This document shows positions 1 to 7,077 of a DNA stretch of 9,462 nt, piece after piece. Origin of the DNA: an uncultured Ruminococcus sp. GTDB taxonomy: Bacteria; Bacillota; Clostridia; Oscillospirales; Ruminococcaceae. The translations under genes were made by a program, and so were the position numbers. Below the pieces are notes generated by a model, which was given only the letters and a program-made list of their open reading frames with translations, ran no database searches and was not told the DNA's origin. Location of the stretch: assembly GCA_900554975.1 (NCBI GenBank), contig USJI01000020.1, positions 1 to 9,462 on the forward strand, written 5' to 3'. Position 1 is the stretch's first letter. Each line of letters starts with the position of its first letter.

Positions 1-1665
1 CCCGAGCACAAATATGGTTCTGTCAAAAACCGACCGGACAATAACCTTGCCTATCTGCGGTCTGCGGTAAGGAGGAAGTTCAAGTGTGAATGATGACGGA
101 ACACCCTTTAATATCGTCACGGAAAGCAGCTTTGAAACTAACAGCGTCATAAAAACTCCGCCAAGAATAACCGCAAGCAGTATCAGTGCAGAAAGCACAG
201 ACCTCGCCGCACCGGCAGCCGAAACCGTAAAGAACATGGTTATTATGGTTATAAGCGAAGGGAATCTTCCGTTGCATGGAACGAAATTGTTTGTCAGAAT
301 TGCAATCAGCCTTTCCCTCGGCGAATCTATTATTCTGCACCCTGTAACCCCTGCCGCATTACACCCGAAACCCATTGACATTGTAAGTGCCTGTTTTCCG
401 CAGGTATTCGCCTTCCGGAAGCATCTGTCCAGATTAAACGCCACTCTCGGCAGATATCCGAGGTCTTCAAGGAGAGTAAAAAGCGGAAAGAAAATTGCCA
501 TAGGCGGCAGCATTACCGAAACCACCCACGCAAGAACACGATACATTCCGTTTATCATCATATCCCTGACAGTGTCCTGACAATGCACAAACCGCAGAAA
601 ATCGTCAAGCTTGTCGCCAAGCCTGAAAAGTCCTCCGGACAGCAATTCTGAAGGATAGTTCGCTCCGACTATCGTAAGCCAGAAAATAATTCCGAGAAGT
701 CCGAGCATTACCGGAATCCCGAAAACCCTGTCTGTCAGTATCCTGTCAATTTTCCTGTCACGCTCATAATATTTCATATCTCCGAACGACACGCATTCCG
801 CAGCAATATTTTCAGCAGCCATTATTATTTTTGAAACTATCTCATCATTTATTTTTTGCGGAGTATAATTTTTCCTTGCCAGACATTCAGCCGTTCTGTT
901 CAGCGTACCGAAAATTTCCGAGACAACGTCACAGTTTAAACATTCCGAAATTTTTTCCGTAAGCTTTTCATTTTTTTCAATAAGACGCAGTGCCGCCCAC
1001 CTTACAGACAGCTTTTTTTCAACATAGGGTTCCAGTACTGTTGAAACTTTTCTGATTTCGTCCTCAAGTTTTTCATCGTAAATCGGAAAGAAAGGTGACT
1101 GCGGAGATTTTTCAACAACTTCTCCCACACTGTTTAAAAGTTCATCAAGACCCTTTTCCTCCCTTGCGGTAACTCCGACAACAGGAACGCCAAGAAGCTG
1201 AGAAAGTTTTTCAACATCAACGCTTATATTTTTCCTTTCCGCCTCGTCCAGAAGATTTACACAGACAACCACATTCGGCGTTATTTCAAGAGTCTGCAAA
1301 ACAAGATTAAGATTACGCTCCAGACAGGTTGCATCGCACACAACAATAACAGCGTCCGGCTTTTCAAAACAGATAAAATCCCTTGCAACCTCCTCTTCAG
1401 CTGACTGAGCCATAAGCGAGTACGTTCCGGGAATATCTGCAAGTATATATTTTTTTCCGTTGTGTTCACATCTCCCCATAGCGTTTGAAACAGTTTTCCC
1501 CGCCCAGTTTCCGGTATGCTGTTTCATTCCGGTCAGAGCGTTGAATACAGTCGATTTGCCGACATTCGGGTTCCCGGCAAGTGCGACAAGAAATTCACCG
1601 GAAGCTTTTTTTATATCACAGTCAGAAACGAGTTTTTTCCCTGTGGATCGTGAAGTAAGTCCCAT
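1..1665 (-). CDS. feoB: Ferrous iron transporter FeoB, 3'-truncated by the window edge
   Basis: FeoB imports Fe(II) across the cytoplasmic membrane and carries an N-terminal GTPase domain. The minus-strand frame is open for 555 codons to the window edge. The start is ATG at 1663-1665, 5 nt after GGAGGG (1671-1676). After about 30 residues the G domain shows G1 GNPNVGKST (31-39), the switch segment HTGNWAGKTV, G3 DIPGTYS and G4 NLLD. The membrane part follows, with the FeoB gate segments MSMGFGCNAAGVTGCR, then NNFVPCNGRFP, and near the edge LELPPYRRPQ. The last third of the permease domain is missing only because the window ends. The short N-terminal extension does not look like a fused FeoA domain, and no feoA gene lies upstream. 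Its own promoter is presumably in 1666-1753, since a terminator sits just upstream, but I could not place one. Family assignment is very secure. Confidence 0.96.
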   Translation of the reverse strand, partial: MGLTSRSTGKKLVSDCDIKKASGEFLVALAGNPNVGKSTVFNALTGMKQHTGNWAGKTVSNAMGRCEHNGKKYILADIPGTYSLMAQSAEEEVARDFICFEKPDAVIVVCDATCLERNLNLVLQTLEITPNVVVCVNLLDEAERKNISVDVEKLSQLLGVPVVGVTAREEKGLDELLNSVGEVVEKSPQSPFFPIYDEKLEDEIRKVSTVLEPYVEKKLSVRWAALRLIEKNEKLTEKISECLNCDVVSEIFGTLNRTAECLARKNYTPQKINDEIVSKIIMAAENIAAECVSFGDMKYYERDRKIDRILTDRVFGIPVMLGLLGIIFWLTIVGANYPSELLSGGLFRLGDKLDDFLRFVHCQDTVRDMMINGMYRVLAWVVSVMLPPMAIFFPLFTLLEDLGYLPRVAFNLDRCFRKANTCGKQALTMSMGFGCNAAGVTGCRIIDSPRERLIAILTNNFVPCNGRFPSLITIITMFFTVSAAGAARSVLSALILLAVILGGVFMTLLVSKLLSVTILKGVPSSFTLELPPYRRPQIGKVIVRSVFDRTIFVLG

Positions 1666-1753
1666 ATTTTCCCTCCATATAAATTTTTACTGTTAAAACT
1701 ATATGAAAGAAACTGTATGTCCGATTACATATGTTTAAAAAAGGACAGAAAAA

Positions 1754-1776
1754 AACCCTCTGGGTTACAGAGGGTT
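1754..1776 (-). terminator. Rho-independent terminator upstream of feoB
   Basis: A perfect 9-bp stem (AACCCTCTG paired with CAGAGGGTT) closes a 5-nt loop. On the minus strand it is followed directly by a run of seven T. It would stop transcripts arriving from the WG-repeat lipoprotein gene about 190 nt upstream, isolating feoB. An attenuation role for feoB itself is possible but not shown. Confidence 0.85.
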
Positions 1777-1846
1777 CTCAAAATAGAGAGTGACATAATT
1801 TTAGAGGAGATGAAATCATAAAAACTTTTATCAACTGCTTTCAACT

Positions 1847-1868
1847 TTGTCAGTTCTTCAACTGACAA
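1847..1868. repeat. Perfect inverted repeat (hairpin) of unknown role
   Basis: A 9-bp perfect stem TTGTCAGTT/AACTGACAA has a 4-nt loop, GAAG on the minus strand. No T-tract follows on either strand, so it is not a standard terminator. It lies about 95 nt before the end of the lipoprotein gene's 3' intergenic stretch. It could be an mRNA 3'-end stabiliser or a protein-binding operator. Confidence 0.5.
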
Positions 1869-1961
1869 GTATATTATGCCGTACATTTGTGATAATTGTA
1901 TGATATCAAGGTGAAGCTTTAAAAAAATCAACGTCTAAAAATTAAGGGCGACCACACATTT

Positions 1962-3056
1962 TCAAGTTGTTTTTATTTTAATAACTCCCCATTTTTTATC
2001 TTTCTTAACCCAAGCAATGTTATTAATTGCCGGTCTAACTTCTTCAAATTCATTATTTTCTGTTATTGATGTACCTTCCATATTATAAAAGATACCTCCA
2101 TTATTCTTAGTATTTACTGCAATAATTCCATTTACATCGTTGAAAGGAAAAAAATTATTATTTAGTTTATCAATATCATTTGAGATATCCATATAATTAT
2201 CATTTTTATATGTATCCAAAGCTATATTATCTATAATTTTTTGACCGTCACGCTTAAAATATGCCCACTCTTCATCTTTTTTCATCATAACAAGATTTTT
2301 GCTAACGCAACCCATATCATATATACATTGCTCTACTATATCTCCATTATCACTTACGATTCCCCAATTACCTGTTTTATCCCATTTATATATTATACCA
2401 TAATCATATTCTTGTCCAACATTTATATTGCAAACTTCTTCTAACGGATAACACTCTCCTTTAATATTATCCCATTGCATTTTCCCTATTTCATATTGAC
2501 AGCCACTTCCATAGGCATTTGTAAAATATACTTGATTTCTATCTCTGTCTTTATAAAATAAAAATCTTGAAAAACCATCGTGACCATGCCTTGAAACATT
2601 AATTTGAATTTTTCCATTTTCAAAAGTAAAACTTTCCCCTGTATCACTGCTATTTTTCCTTAAAATATACTCACCTTCATTTGTAATACATCCACAATAA
2701 TAATCATATTCTAAATCAGATGCCATTTCTCCACTTGTGCTGATTATACCAAATTTATTATCTTTTTCTATAATTGCATAATTTTCATATAACTTGCTTT
2801 CCATGTCCATTACAATTATATCATCAGCATCAATATTTGGCTCCAAAACCCATTCATAATTTTCTTGCTTGCTTTGTGCTTCTGATGAACTTAAAACTGA
2901 ATCCTCATTTTTTTCATATAAATCTGTTTCCTCAGTTATACCTATAGATTCTGTTAATTTGTTTATTACTGGTTCTGTATCACTTTCACTTCTGCATGAA
3001 GAAAATGATGATATTATCAAAATAGAAACAATCAGTGAATTTATTATTCTTTTCAT
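1962..3056 (-). CDS. WG-repeat lipoprotein, AT-rich, function unknown
   Basis: This is a predicted secreted lipoprotein of 364 residues. The N-terminus is MKR followed by a hydrophobic stretch (4-18) and a lipobox-like FSSC, with the lipidated Cys at 21. The -3 Phe is less usual than Leu. A low-complexity Ser/Glu/Asp-rich linker follows (22-70). The rest holds degenerate WG-type repeats: KFGIISTSG (101-109), NWGIVSDNG (230-238), EWAYFKRDG (263-271), a weak unit near 319-328, and KWGVIK (355-360). WG repeats are usually taken as binding or structural beta-rich modules, and no catalytic motif is visible. The start is ATG with AGAAGG at 3065-3070. Base composition is much more AT-rich than its neighbours and the protein is full of Asn, Asp, Lys, Ile and Tyr, which suggests recent acquisition. 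It lies 48 nt after prfC, so read-through from prfC is possible. The lipoprotein call is firm; the function is unknown. Confidence 0.85.
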   Translation of the reverse strand: MKRIINSLIVSILIISSFSSCRSESDTEPVINKLTESIGITEETDLYEKNEDSVLSSSEAQSKQENYEWVLEPNIDADDIIVMDMESKLYENYAIIEKDNKFGIISTSGEMASDLEYDYYCGCITNEGEYILRKNSSDTGESFTFENGKIQINVSRHGHDGFSRFLFYKDRDRNQVYFTNAYGSGCQYEIGKMQWDNIKGECYPLEEVCNINVGQEYDYGIIYKWDKTGNWGIVSDNGDIVEQCIYDMGCVSKNLVMMKKDEEWAYFKRDGQKIIDNIALDTYKNDNYMDISNDIDKLNNNFFPFNDVNGIIAVNTKNNGGIFYNMEGTSITENNEFEEVRPAINNIAWVKKDKKWGVIKIKTT

Positions 3057-3104
3057 TTTACAATCCTTCTAAAATTTTAGTAGTATATCCTATATTGCGT
3101 CAGC

Positions 3105-4691
3105 TTACTCCCTGTTGAAATCTGAAAGTTCCAGACCCTCGTTTTTATCAAGTGCCCAGTTAATATTCCATTCGCTGGAGAAAAGAAGCAGATAATTGTC
3201 CCTGAAGTCCTGAACGACTTTCGTGTCCGAACTTATAACGAGATCTTTCGGTTCAACAGGTGACTTGTCTATCCATCTGATATATGAATACGGAAGAGGT
3301 TCTCTTATAATTTCAACATTGTATTCGTTCTTCATACGGTATTCAAAAACCTCAAACTGCAATACACCGACAACGCCGACGATAACTTCCTCCATACCGG
3401 TAAACGGTTCCTTGAATATCTGAATAGCACCTTCCTGAGCAATCTGTTCCGTTCCTTTTACAAACTGCTTTCTTTTCAGTGTATCCTTGTGGCGTATTCT
3501 TGCAAAGTGTTCCGGTGCAAATGTCGGAATACCCTCAAAAGTAACCCTTTTCTTCGGGGAGCATACAGTATCTCCTATTGAGAAAATACCCGGGTCAAAA
3601 ACACCGATAATATCTCCCGCATACGCATTGTCTATAATTTCCCTTTCCTGAGCCATCATCTGCTGCGGCTGTGAAAGACGAAGCTTTTTGTTGCCCTGAA
3701 CGTGAAGGACTTCCATATCCCTCTCAAATTTTCCTGAACATATTCTCATAAAGGTAACTCTGTCCCTGTGAGCCTTGTTCATGTTCGCCTGAATCTTGAA
3801 AACGAACGCAGAAAATTCCTCGTCAAAAGGATTGCATTCACCCTCTGCACAAGGTCTTGCCAGCGGCGGAGTTGTCATCTCAAGAAAGCTTTCAAGGAAC
3901 GGCTCAACACCGAAGTTTGTAAGTGCAGAACCGAAAAATACAGGTGACAGCTTACCGTTTCTCACCTGCTCCATATCAAATTCCTCGCTTGCACCGTCAA
4001 GCAGTTCTATATCCTCAAGAAGCGTTTCACGATGCTCTGAACCGATAAGAGAATCAAGCGAGCTGTCGTTCAGGTCAACTTCAACAGCGTCTGCCTGTCT
4101 GCTGTTTCCGTTTGCAGAAAAACTTATGATATGCTTTGTTCCTCTGTCATAAACGCCCTTGAATTCCTTTCCCGAACCAATAGGCCAGTTAACAGGATAA
4201 GTTTTGATTCCGAGTTCATCTTCTATCTGTTCAAGAAGGTCAAAAGGATTCCTCGATTCACGGTCCATCTTGTTGATAAAAGTAAAAATAGGAATATTTC
4301 TCATAACGCAGACTTTAAACAGCTTTCTTGTCTGGTTTTCAACACCCTTTGAAGCGTCAATTACCATAACAGCGGAGTCAGCCGCCATAAGCGTTCTGTA
4401 AGTATCCTCAGAAAAGTCCTGATGTCCCGGAGTATCAAGAATATTTATGCAGAAGTCCTTGTATTTGAACTGAAGTACGGAGGAGGTTACAGAAATACCT
4501 CTCTGCTTTTCAATTTCCATCCAGTCGGAAACGGCGTGTCTGTCAGACTTCTTGCCCTTTACTGCACCAGCCTGATTTATAGCTCCTCCGTAGAGAAGAA
4601 GTTTTTCTGTAAGTGTTGTTTTTCCGGCGTCCGGATGCGAAATTATCGCAAATGTTCGCCTTTTCTTTATTTCTCTTTCTAATTCTGTCAA
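3105..4691 (-). CDS. prfC: Peptide chain release factor 3 (RF3)
   Basis: RF3 is a cytoplasmic translational GTPase that removes RF1/RF2 from the ribosome after peptide release. The product is 528 residues, the usual RF3 length. Visible motifs are G1 SHPDAGKTT (18-26), the switch region QRGISVTSSV, G3 DTPGH (86-90) and G4 NKMD (140-143). The RF3-typical segment KTYPVNWPIGSG and the C-terminal domain follow. The start is TTG at 4689-4691: a strong AGGAGGAG (4698-4705) lies 6 nt away, an in-frame TAA (4695-4697) stands just upstream, and no ATG occurs before the conserved G domain. The gene is preceded by repeat element A and followed after 48 nt by the WG-repeat lipoprotein gene, with no terminator between them. 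Assignment is very secure. Confidence 0.97.
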   Translation of the reverse strand: MTELEREIKKRRTFAIISHPDAGKTTLTEKLLLYGGAINQAGAVKGKKSDRHAVSDWMEIEKQRGISVTSSVLQFKYKDFCINILDTPGHQDFSEDTYRTLMAADSAVMVIDASKGVENQTRKLFKVCVMRNIPIFTFINKMDRESRNPFDLLEQIEDELGIKTYPVNWPIGSGKEFKGVYDRGTKHIISFSANGNSRQADAVEVDLNDSSLDSLIGSEHRETLLEDIELLDGASEEFDMEQVRNGKLSPVFFGSALTNFGVEPFLESFLEMTTPPLARPCAEGECNPFDEEFSAFVFKIQANMNKAHRDRVTFMRICSGKFERDMEVLHVQGNKKLRLSQPQQMMAQEREIIDNAYAGDIIGVFDPGIFSIGDTVCSPKKRVTFEGIPTFAPEHFARIRHKDTLKRKQFVKGTEQIAQEGAIQIFKEPFTGMEEVIVGVVGVLQFEVFEYRMKNEYNVEIIREPLPYSYIRWIDKSPVEPKDLVISSDTKVVQDFRDNYLLLFSSEWNINWALDKNEGLELSDFNRE

Positions 4692-4697
4692 AGTTTA

Positions 4698-4705
4698 CTC
4701 CTCCT
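4698..4705 (-). promoter_or_regulatory. Strong Shine-Dalgarno site fixing the prfC TTG start
   Basis: The minus strand reads AGGAGGAG, then a 6-nt spacer, then TTG. The in-frame stop within the spacer excludes any upstream start, so this site decides the rare TTG initiation codon. Confidence 0.85.
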
Positions 4706-4729
4706 GTTAAAATTATGGCTCTGTCCATA

Positions 4730-4924
4730 CAAGCCTTTAAAAAGGCTTGACCTAAACTTTTAGACGTGGCAAATTTTTTGAGATTAGCATAGATAATACT
4801 CGACCATTTACTAAAATTATTTTATCTGTATCAGTTTAGTTTCTTGTCGAGCCTTATAAAATTGTACCCATTAAATGAAAAACGAATTAAAAGTTTTTTG
4901 CTTACTTTTTTTCAAAAAAGTAAG
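4730..4924 (+). repeat. Repeat element A: conserved palindromic ends, variable core
   Basis: This 195-nt intergenic element is homologous to element B (9281-9446, opposite strand). Its left end, 4730-4762, is identical over 33 nt to B. Its right end, 4883-4923, matches B over 41 nt with one mismatch. The core is diverged apart from a block at 4830-4853 (18 of 24 matching). The left end is the palindrome CAAGCCTTTAAAAAGGCTTG (4730-4749) and the right end the hairpin 4901-4924. The inner flanks AAACTTTTA (4754-4762) and TAAAAGTTT (4888-4896) are perfectly complementary, so the whole core can be closed by one stem. It begins 3 nt past the ABC ATPase stop codon and fills most of the gap before prfC. 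It could be a MITE-like mobile sequence or a structured non-coding RNA. No open frame of note is inside. Confidence 0.8.
4901..4924. repeat. AT-rich hairpin at the 3' end of the ABC ATPase gene
   Basis: CTTAC plus a T-run pairs with an A-run plus GTAAG, giving 11 possible base pairs with a tiny loop. It forms the right end of repeat element A and starts 3 nt after the ATPase stop. On the minus strand it is followed by CAAAAAACTTTT rather than a T-tract. A terminator role for the ABC operon is therefore possible but not of canonical form. Confidence 0.55.
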
Positions 4925-4927
4925 TGA

Positions 4928-5650
4928 TTATTTTTTCTTGTTATATTTTTCAAACGCTTCCGTTACATTTCCGTCATATTCTATCTTTCCGCCCGAAAGA
5001 TATATTGCCCTGTCACAGGTATCATTGATAGCGTTCATGGAATGGCTTACAAACAAAACTGTTATACCTGTATTCCTCAGTTCCTTTATCTTGTTTTCAC
5101 ACTTTTTACGGAACTGTGCATCACCAACGCTCAGAGCCTCGTCAATTACAAGAATATCCGGCTTTATATTTATATTTATCGCAAATCCAAGACGCATTTT
5201 CATACCGCTTGAATATGTTCTTACAGGCTGGTCTATATATTCTCCCAGAGCCGCAAATTCAATTATACTGTCCTCTATCTGTCTTATGTCCGATTTTTCC
5301 AGTCCGAGCAGATAGCATTTCAGATAGATGTTCTCCCTGCCCGTCATATCGTTTGAGAATCCGGCAGTAAGTTCCAGCAGAGCCGCAACCTTTCCCCTTA
5401 CCTTAATATTTCCGGAAGTGGCAAAAGATACCCCCGTTATCATTTTCAGAAGTGTGGATTTTCCCGCACCGTTTCGCCCGATAATTCCGACAGATTCACC
5501 CTCGTGTATTTCAAAACTGATGTTCTGAAGTGCCGTATGACGCTTTACCCCCTTGTTGTTGGTAAATATCGCCTTGAATCTTGCCTTTTCATTCTTGTAT
5601 AAAAAATATTCCTTGCTGACATTTTCAAATTTTATAACTGCTTCACTCAT
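4928..5650 (-). CDS. ABC polysaccharide/teichoic acid exporter, ATP-binding subunit (TagH/Wzt-like)
   Basis: This cytoplasmic ATPase powers export of an undecaprenyl-linked cell-surface polymer through an ABC-2 permease. The 240-residue protein shows Walker A GRNGAGKST (58-66), the family-typical stretch LLELTAGFSNDMTGREN (91-107), signature YSSGM (146-150), Walker B ILVIDE (166-171) with the catalytic Glu at 171, and the H-loop His at 203. An insertion before the Walker A strand (about 20-38) is typical of the TagH/KpsT/Wzt branch. There is no C-terminal substrate-binding domain of the long Wzt kind, so the short TagH-like form fits better. The start is ATG after a GGGGGAAG-type site, 16 nt behind the permease frame, so the two are clearly one operon. 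Which polymer is moved cannot be told, because no biosynthesis genes are in the window. Confidence 0.93.
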   Translation of the reverse strand: MSEAVIKFENVSKEYFLYKNEKARFKAIFTNNKGVKRHTALQNISFEIHEGESVGIIGRNGAGKSTLLKMITGVSFATSGNIKVRGKVAALLELTAGFSNDMTGRENIYLKCYLLGLEKSDIRQIEDSIIEFAALGEYIDQPVRTYSSGMKMRLGFAININIKPDILVIDEALSVGDAQFRKKCENKIKELRNTGITVLFVSHSMNAINDTCDRAIYLSGGKIEYDGNVTEAFEKYNKKK

Positions 5651-5666
5651 TTAAACTTCCCCCTTT

Positions 5667-6495
5667 TTACAGAATATCCGGAAGAATTTTTCTGAGCTTT
5701 TTATAAAAATGAGAACCAATAAAAATCAGCAGAATAAATTCAGCATAGAAAACCACCAGTTCAGTAGTATAATTCTTGTCAAATATAGCTACATCATAAA
5801 GAAAACTCTTTCTGTAACCATTTATAAAATAATTTATAGGATTAAAATACATCACCTTTTTCAGTATCGGGTGACGCACATCGTAAGTGTCCCAGAATAT
5901 GCCGGAAAGCCAGAAAAGTCCCGTAATAAGAGAGTTTACCAGGTTTTCAAAGTCACGGCTGAACGCACTGAGCGGAGCAGTCGCCCACGAAAGCACGAGA
6001 AAGAACAAAAACATAAGCGGCATATAATAAAATATCTGCAAATTATATATCGAAGGCCCGTACCCCTGAGTCAGCAATATCACATACATTATTATGCACA
6101 TTCCGACGTGTATTATCAGTGACGCAAGTGTACAGAAGGTCATAATATTCGACACAGGAAATGAAAGTTTTGTAACAAACTGACTGTTCTGTCTTATCGA
6201 ACGTGAACCCGCCGACAATAACCTCGCTTATAAAAAACCATGGGATATAACCCGAGAGCATAAAAATGAACCTCGGATATCCGCTTACCTTACCCGAACC
6301 TCTTATACCGATAGTGAAAGCGAACCACAAGATAAACAGCGTAAAAGTCGGCTTTATTATTGCCCAGAGCGGTCCCATAACAGCTCCCTTATATTTTTTT
6401 ATAAGGTCATTTACCGCAAGCATCCAGATTTTTTTCATCTGACCCTTATGTTCAGCGATAATATCCGTAAGTCCGGACGAGAATTTCTTTTTCAT
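5667..6495 (-). pseudogene. ABC-2 permease of polysaccharide exporter (TagG/Wzm-like), frameshifted
   Basis: This is the membrane subunit of the exporter encoded with the downstream ATPase. The N-terminal part (from ATG 6493-6495, GGGAG site 6 nt upstream) has the family hallmark LAVNDLIKKYKGAVMGPLWAIIKP and two hydrophobic segments, up to SEVIVGG near residue 95. The reading frame then diverges and stops at 6043. The continuation is in another frame (from about 6210 to the stop at 5667): GSRSIRQNSQFVTKLSFP, then further membrane segments and the ending FYKKLRKILPDIL. The span of 829 nt is 276 codons plus one base, so a single extra nucleotide explains everything. The simplest site is the GGG at 6208-6210. 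Restored, the protein would have about 275 residues, normal for the family. Either the gene is broken, or this is a sequencing or assembly error. The intact ATPase just downstream favours error or a very recent mutation. Confidence 0.85.
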
Positions 6496-6531
6496 TCTGT
6501 TCTCCCATTCATTTCAAATTCTTCACTGATT

Positions 6532-6560
6532 ATTGTATAATATTTACACCGCCTTGTCAA
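6532..6560 (-). promoter_or_regulatory. SigA-type promoter of the ABC exporter operon
   Basis: On the minus strand a perfect -35 TTGACA (6555-6560), a 17-bp spacer and -10 TACAAT (6532-6537) stand about 37 nt before the permease start codon. This is the best promoter in the window and implies strong constitutive expression of the exporter. Confidence 0.88.
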
Positions 6561-6564
6561 CCCC

Positions 6565-6582
6565 CTTACTTTTTTGAAAAAA
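6565..6582. repeat. Fragment of the repeat-element right end
   Basis: Eighteen nucleotides (CTTAC, T-run, G, A-run) are identical to half of the right-end hairpin of elements A (4901-4924) and B (9281-9302). The GTAAG arm is missing here and the sequence continues into GCGGAAAGCGGAAAAGG. It sits between the nifU terminator and the ABC operon promoter. It may be a decayed copy, though the A/T runs make chance similarity easier. Confidence 0.45.
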
Positions 6583-6594
6583 GCGGAAAGCGGA

Positions 6595-6623
6595 AAAGGC
6601 AGTCCCGTAAAGGAACTGCCTTT
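6595..6623 (-). terminator. Rho-independent terminator of the rnhA-nifS-nifU cluster
   Basis: The stem AAAGGCAGT/ACTGCCTTT (9 bp) continues past one C-A mismatch with two G-C pairs and closes a 5-nt loop. On the minus strand it runs into TTTTCC. It lies about 28 nt after the nifU stop and before the promoter of the next operon. The A-rich other arm could let it also work on the plus strand. Confidence 0.85.
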
Positions 6624-6651
6624 AATATATTATTAAGGGAGTATGAAATAA

Positions 6652-7077
6652 TCAGTGATGACAAGCTTCACATTCTTCTATTTTGCCGACGATAGGTGTC
6701 GGGTCAATACCCTGTCTTGTGTAATAATCGGAAATAGCCGCCTTGATAGCCTGTTCAGCAAGGACTGAACAGTGAAGCTTTACTGCCGGAAGTCCGTCAA
6801 GAGCCTCAACAACCGCCTTGTTTGTAAGCTTCAGAGCGTCCTCGATAGGCTGACCCTTGATAAGCTCTGTTGCCATTGAAGATGTTGCAACTGCCGCACC
6901 GCAGCCAAATGTCTTGAACTTTACATCTTCAATAATTCCGTTGTTTACCTTGATATACATTTTCATGATATCTCCGCACTTAGCATTTCCTACTTCACCG
7001 ATGCCGTCCGCATCTTCTATTTCTCCGACATTTCTCGGATTTGAAAAATGGTCAAGAACCTTTTCACTGTAAAGCAT
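6652..7077 (-). CDS. nifU: Fe-S cluster assembly scaffold, NifU/IscU N-terminal type
   Basis: This scaffold protein builds [2Fe-2S] or [4Fe-4S] clusters from sulfide delivered by the desulfurase encoded upstream. The 141-residue product opens with the family signature LYSEKVLDHFSNPRNVGE. It has the three cluster ligands Cys34 (in AKCGD), Cys59 (in FGCGAA) and Cys103 (in HCSVLA), with the conserved Asp36 and His102. It lacks the ferredoxin-like and Nfu domains of full-length nitrogenase NifU. The tail ends in ECEACHH, adding a CxxC plus two His that standard IscU lacks. The start is ATG after GGAGG (7086-7090). The first 14 nt overlap the end of the upstream gene, suggesting translational coupling. 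The symbol nifU follows clostridial usage; iscU would be equally fair. Confidence 0.94.
   Translation of the reverse strand: MLYSEKVLDHFSNPRNVGEIEDADGIGEVGNAKCGDIMKMYIKVNNGIIEDVKFKTFGCGAAVATSSMATELIKGQPIEDALKLTNKAVVEALDGLPAVKLHCSVLAEQAIKAAISDYYTRQGIDPTPIVGKIEECEACHH

Larger units (their letters stand above)
1666..1961. other. Intergenic region: feoB leader, terminator and hairpin
   Basis: This 296-nt gap holds a rho-independent terminator (1754-1776), a second perfect hairpin (1847-1868) and the feoB ribosome binding site (1671-1676). A minus-strand frame of 68 codons (1725-1931, TTG start) crosses both hairpins. Its middle looks mildly protein-like (LSVEELTKLKAVDKSFYDF), but it has no Shine-Dalgarno site and reads through the terminator. 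I treat it as a possible gene remnant at most. A small inverted repeat TGTA-N8-TACA at 1714-1729 lies between terminator and feoB and could be an operator, but it is too short to assign. Confidence 0.5.

Noticed and set aside
86..580. Long open frame on the plus strand
   Set aside because: It lies opposite the feoB membrane domain, whose minus-strand frame carries clear family motifs (GFGCNAAG, LELPPYRRPQ). The plus-strand product resembles nothing.
1714..1729. Fur box upstream of feoB
   Set aside because: The inverted repeat is only TGTA-N8-TACA and does not resemble the 19-bp GATAATGATAATCATTATC-type Fur site.
1725..1931. Small protein gene of 68 codons on the minus strand
   Set aside because: It starts at TTG without a Shine-Dalgarno site and runs through a strong terminator hairpin. 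It is noted only as a possible remnant.
1931..1940. Ten-nt match (TTTTAGACGT on the minus strand) to element A at 4758-4767, suggesting another repeat copy
   Set aside because: The match is short, and neither palindromic end nor the other conserved flank is found nearby, so chance is likely.
6190..6218. Programmed ribosomal frameshifting in the permease gene
   Set aside because: No slippery heptamer, in-frame stop stimulator or evident downstream structure is present at the frame switch. A plain one-base indel is simpler.
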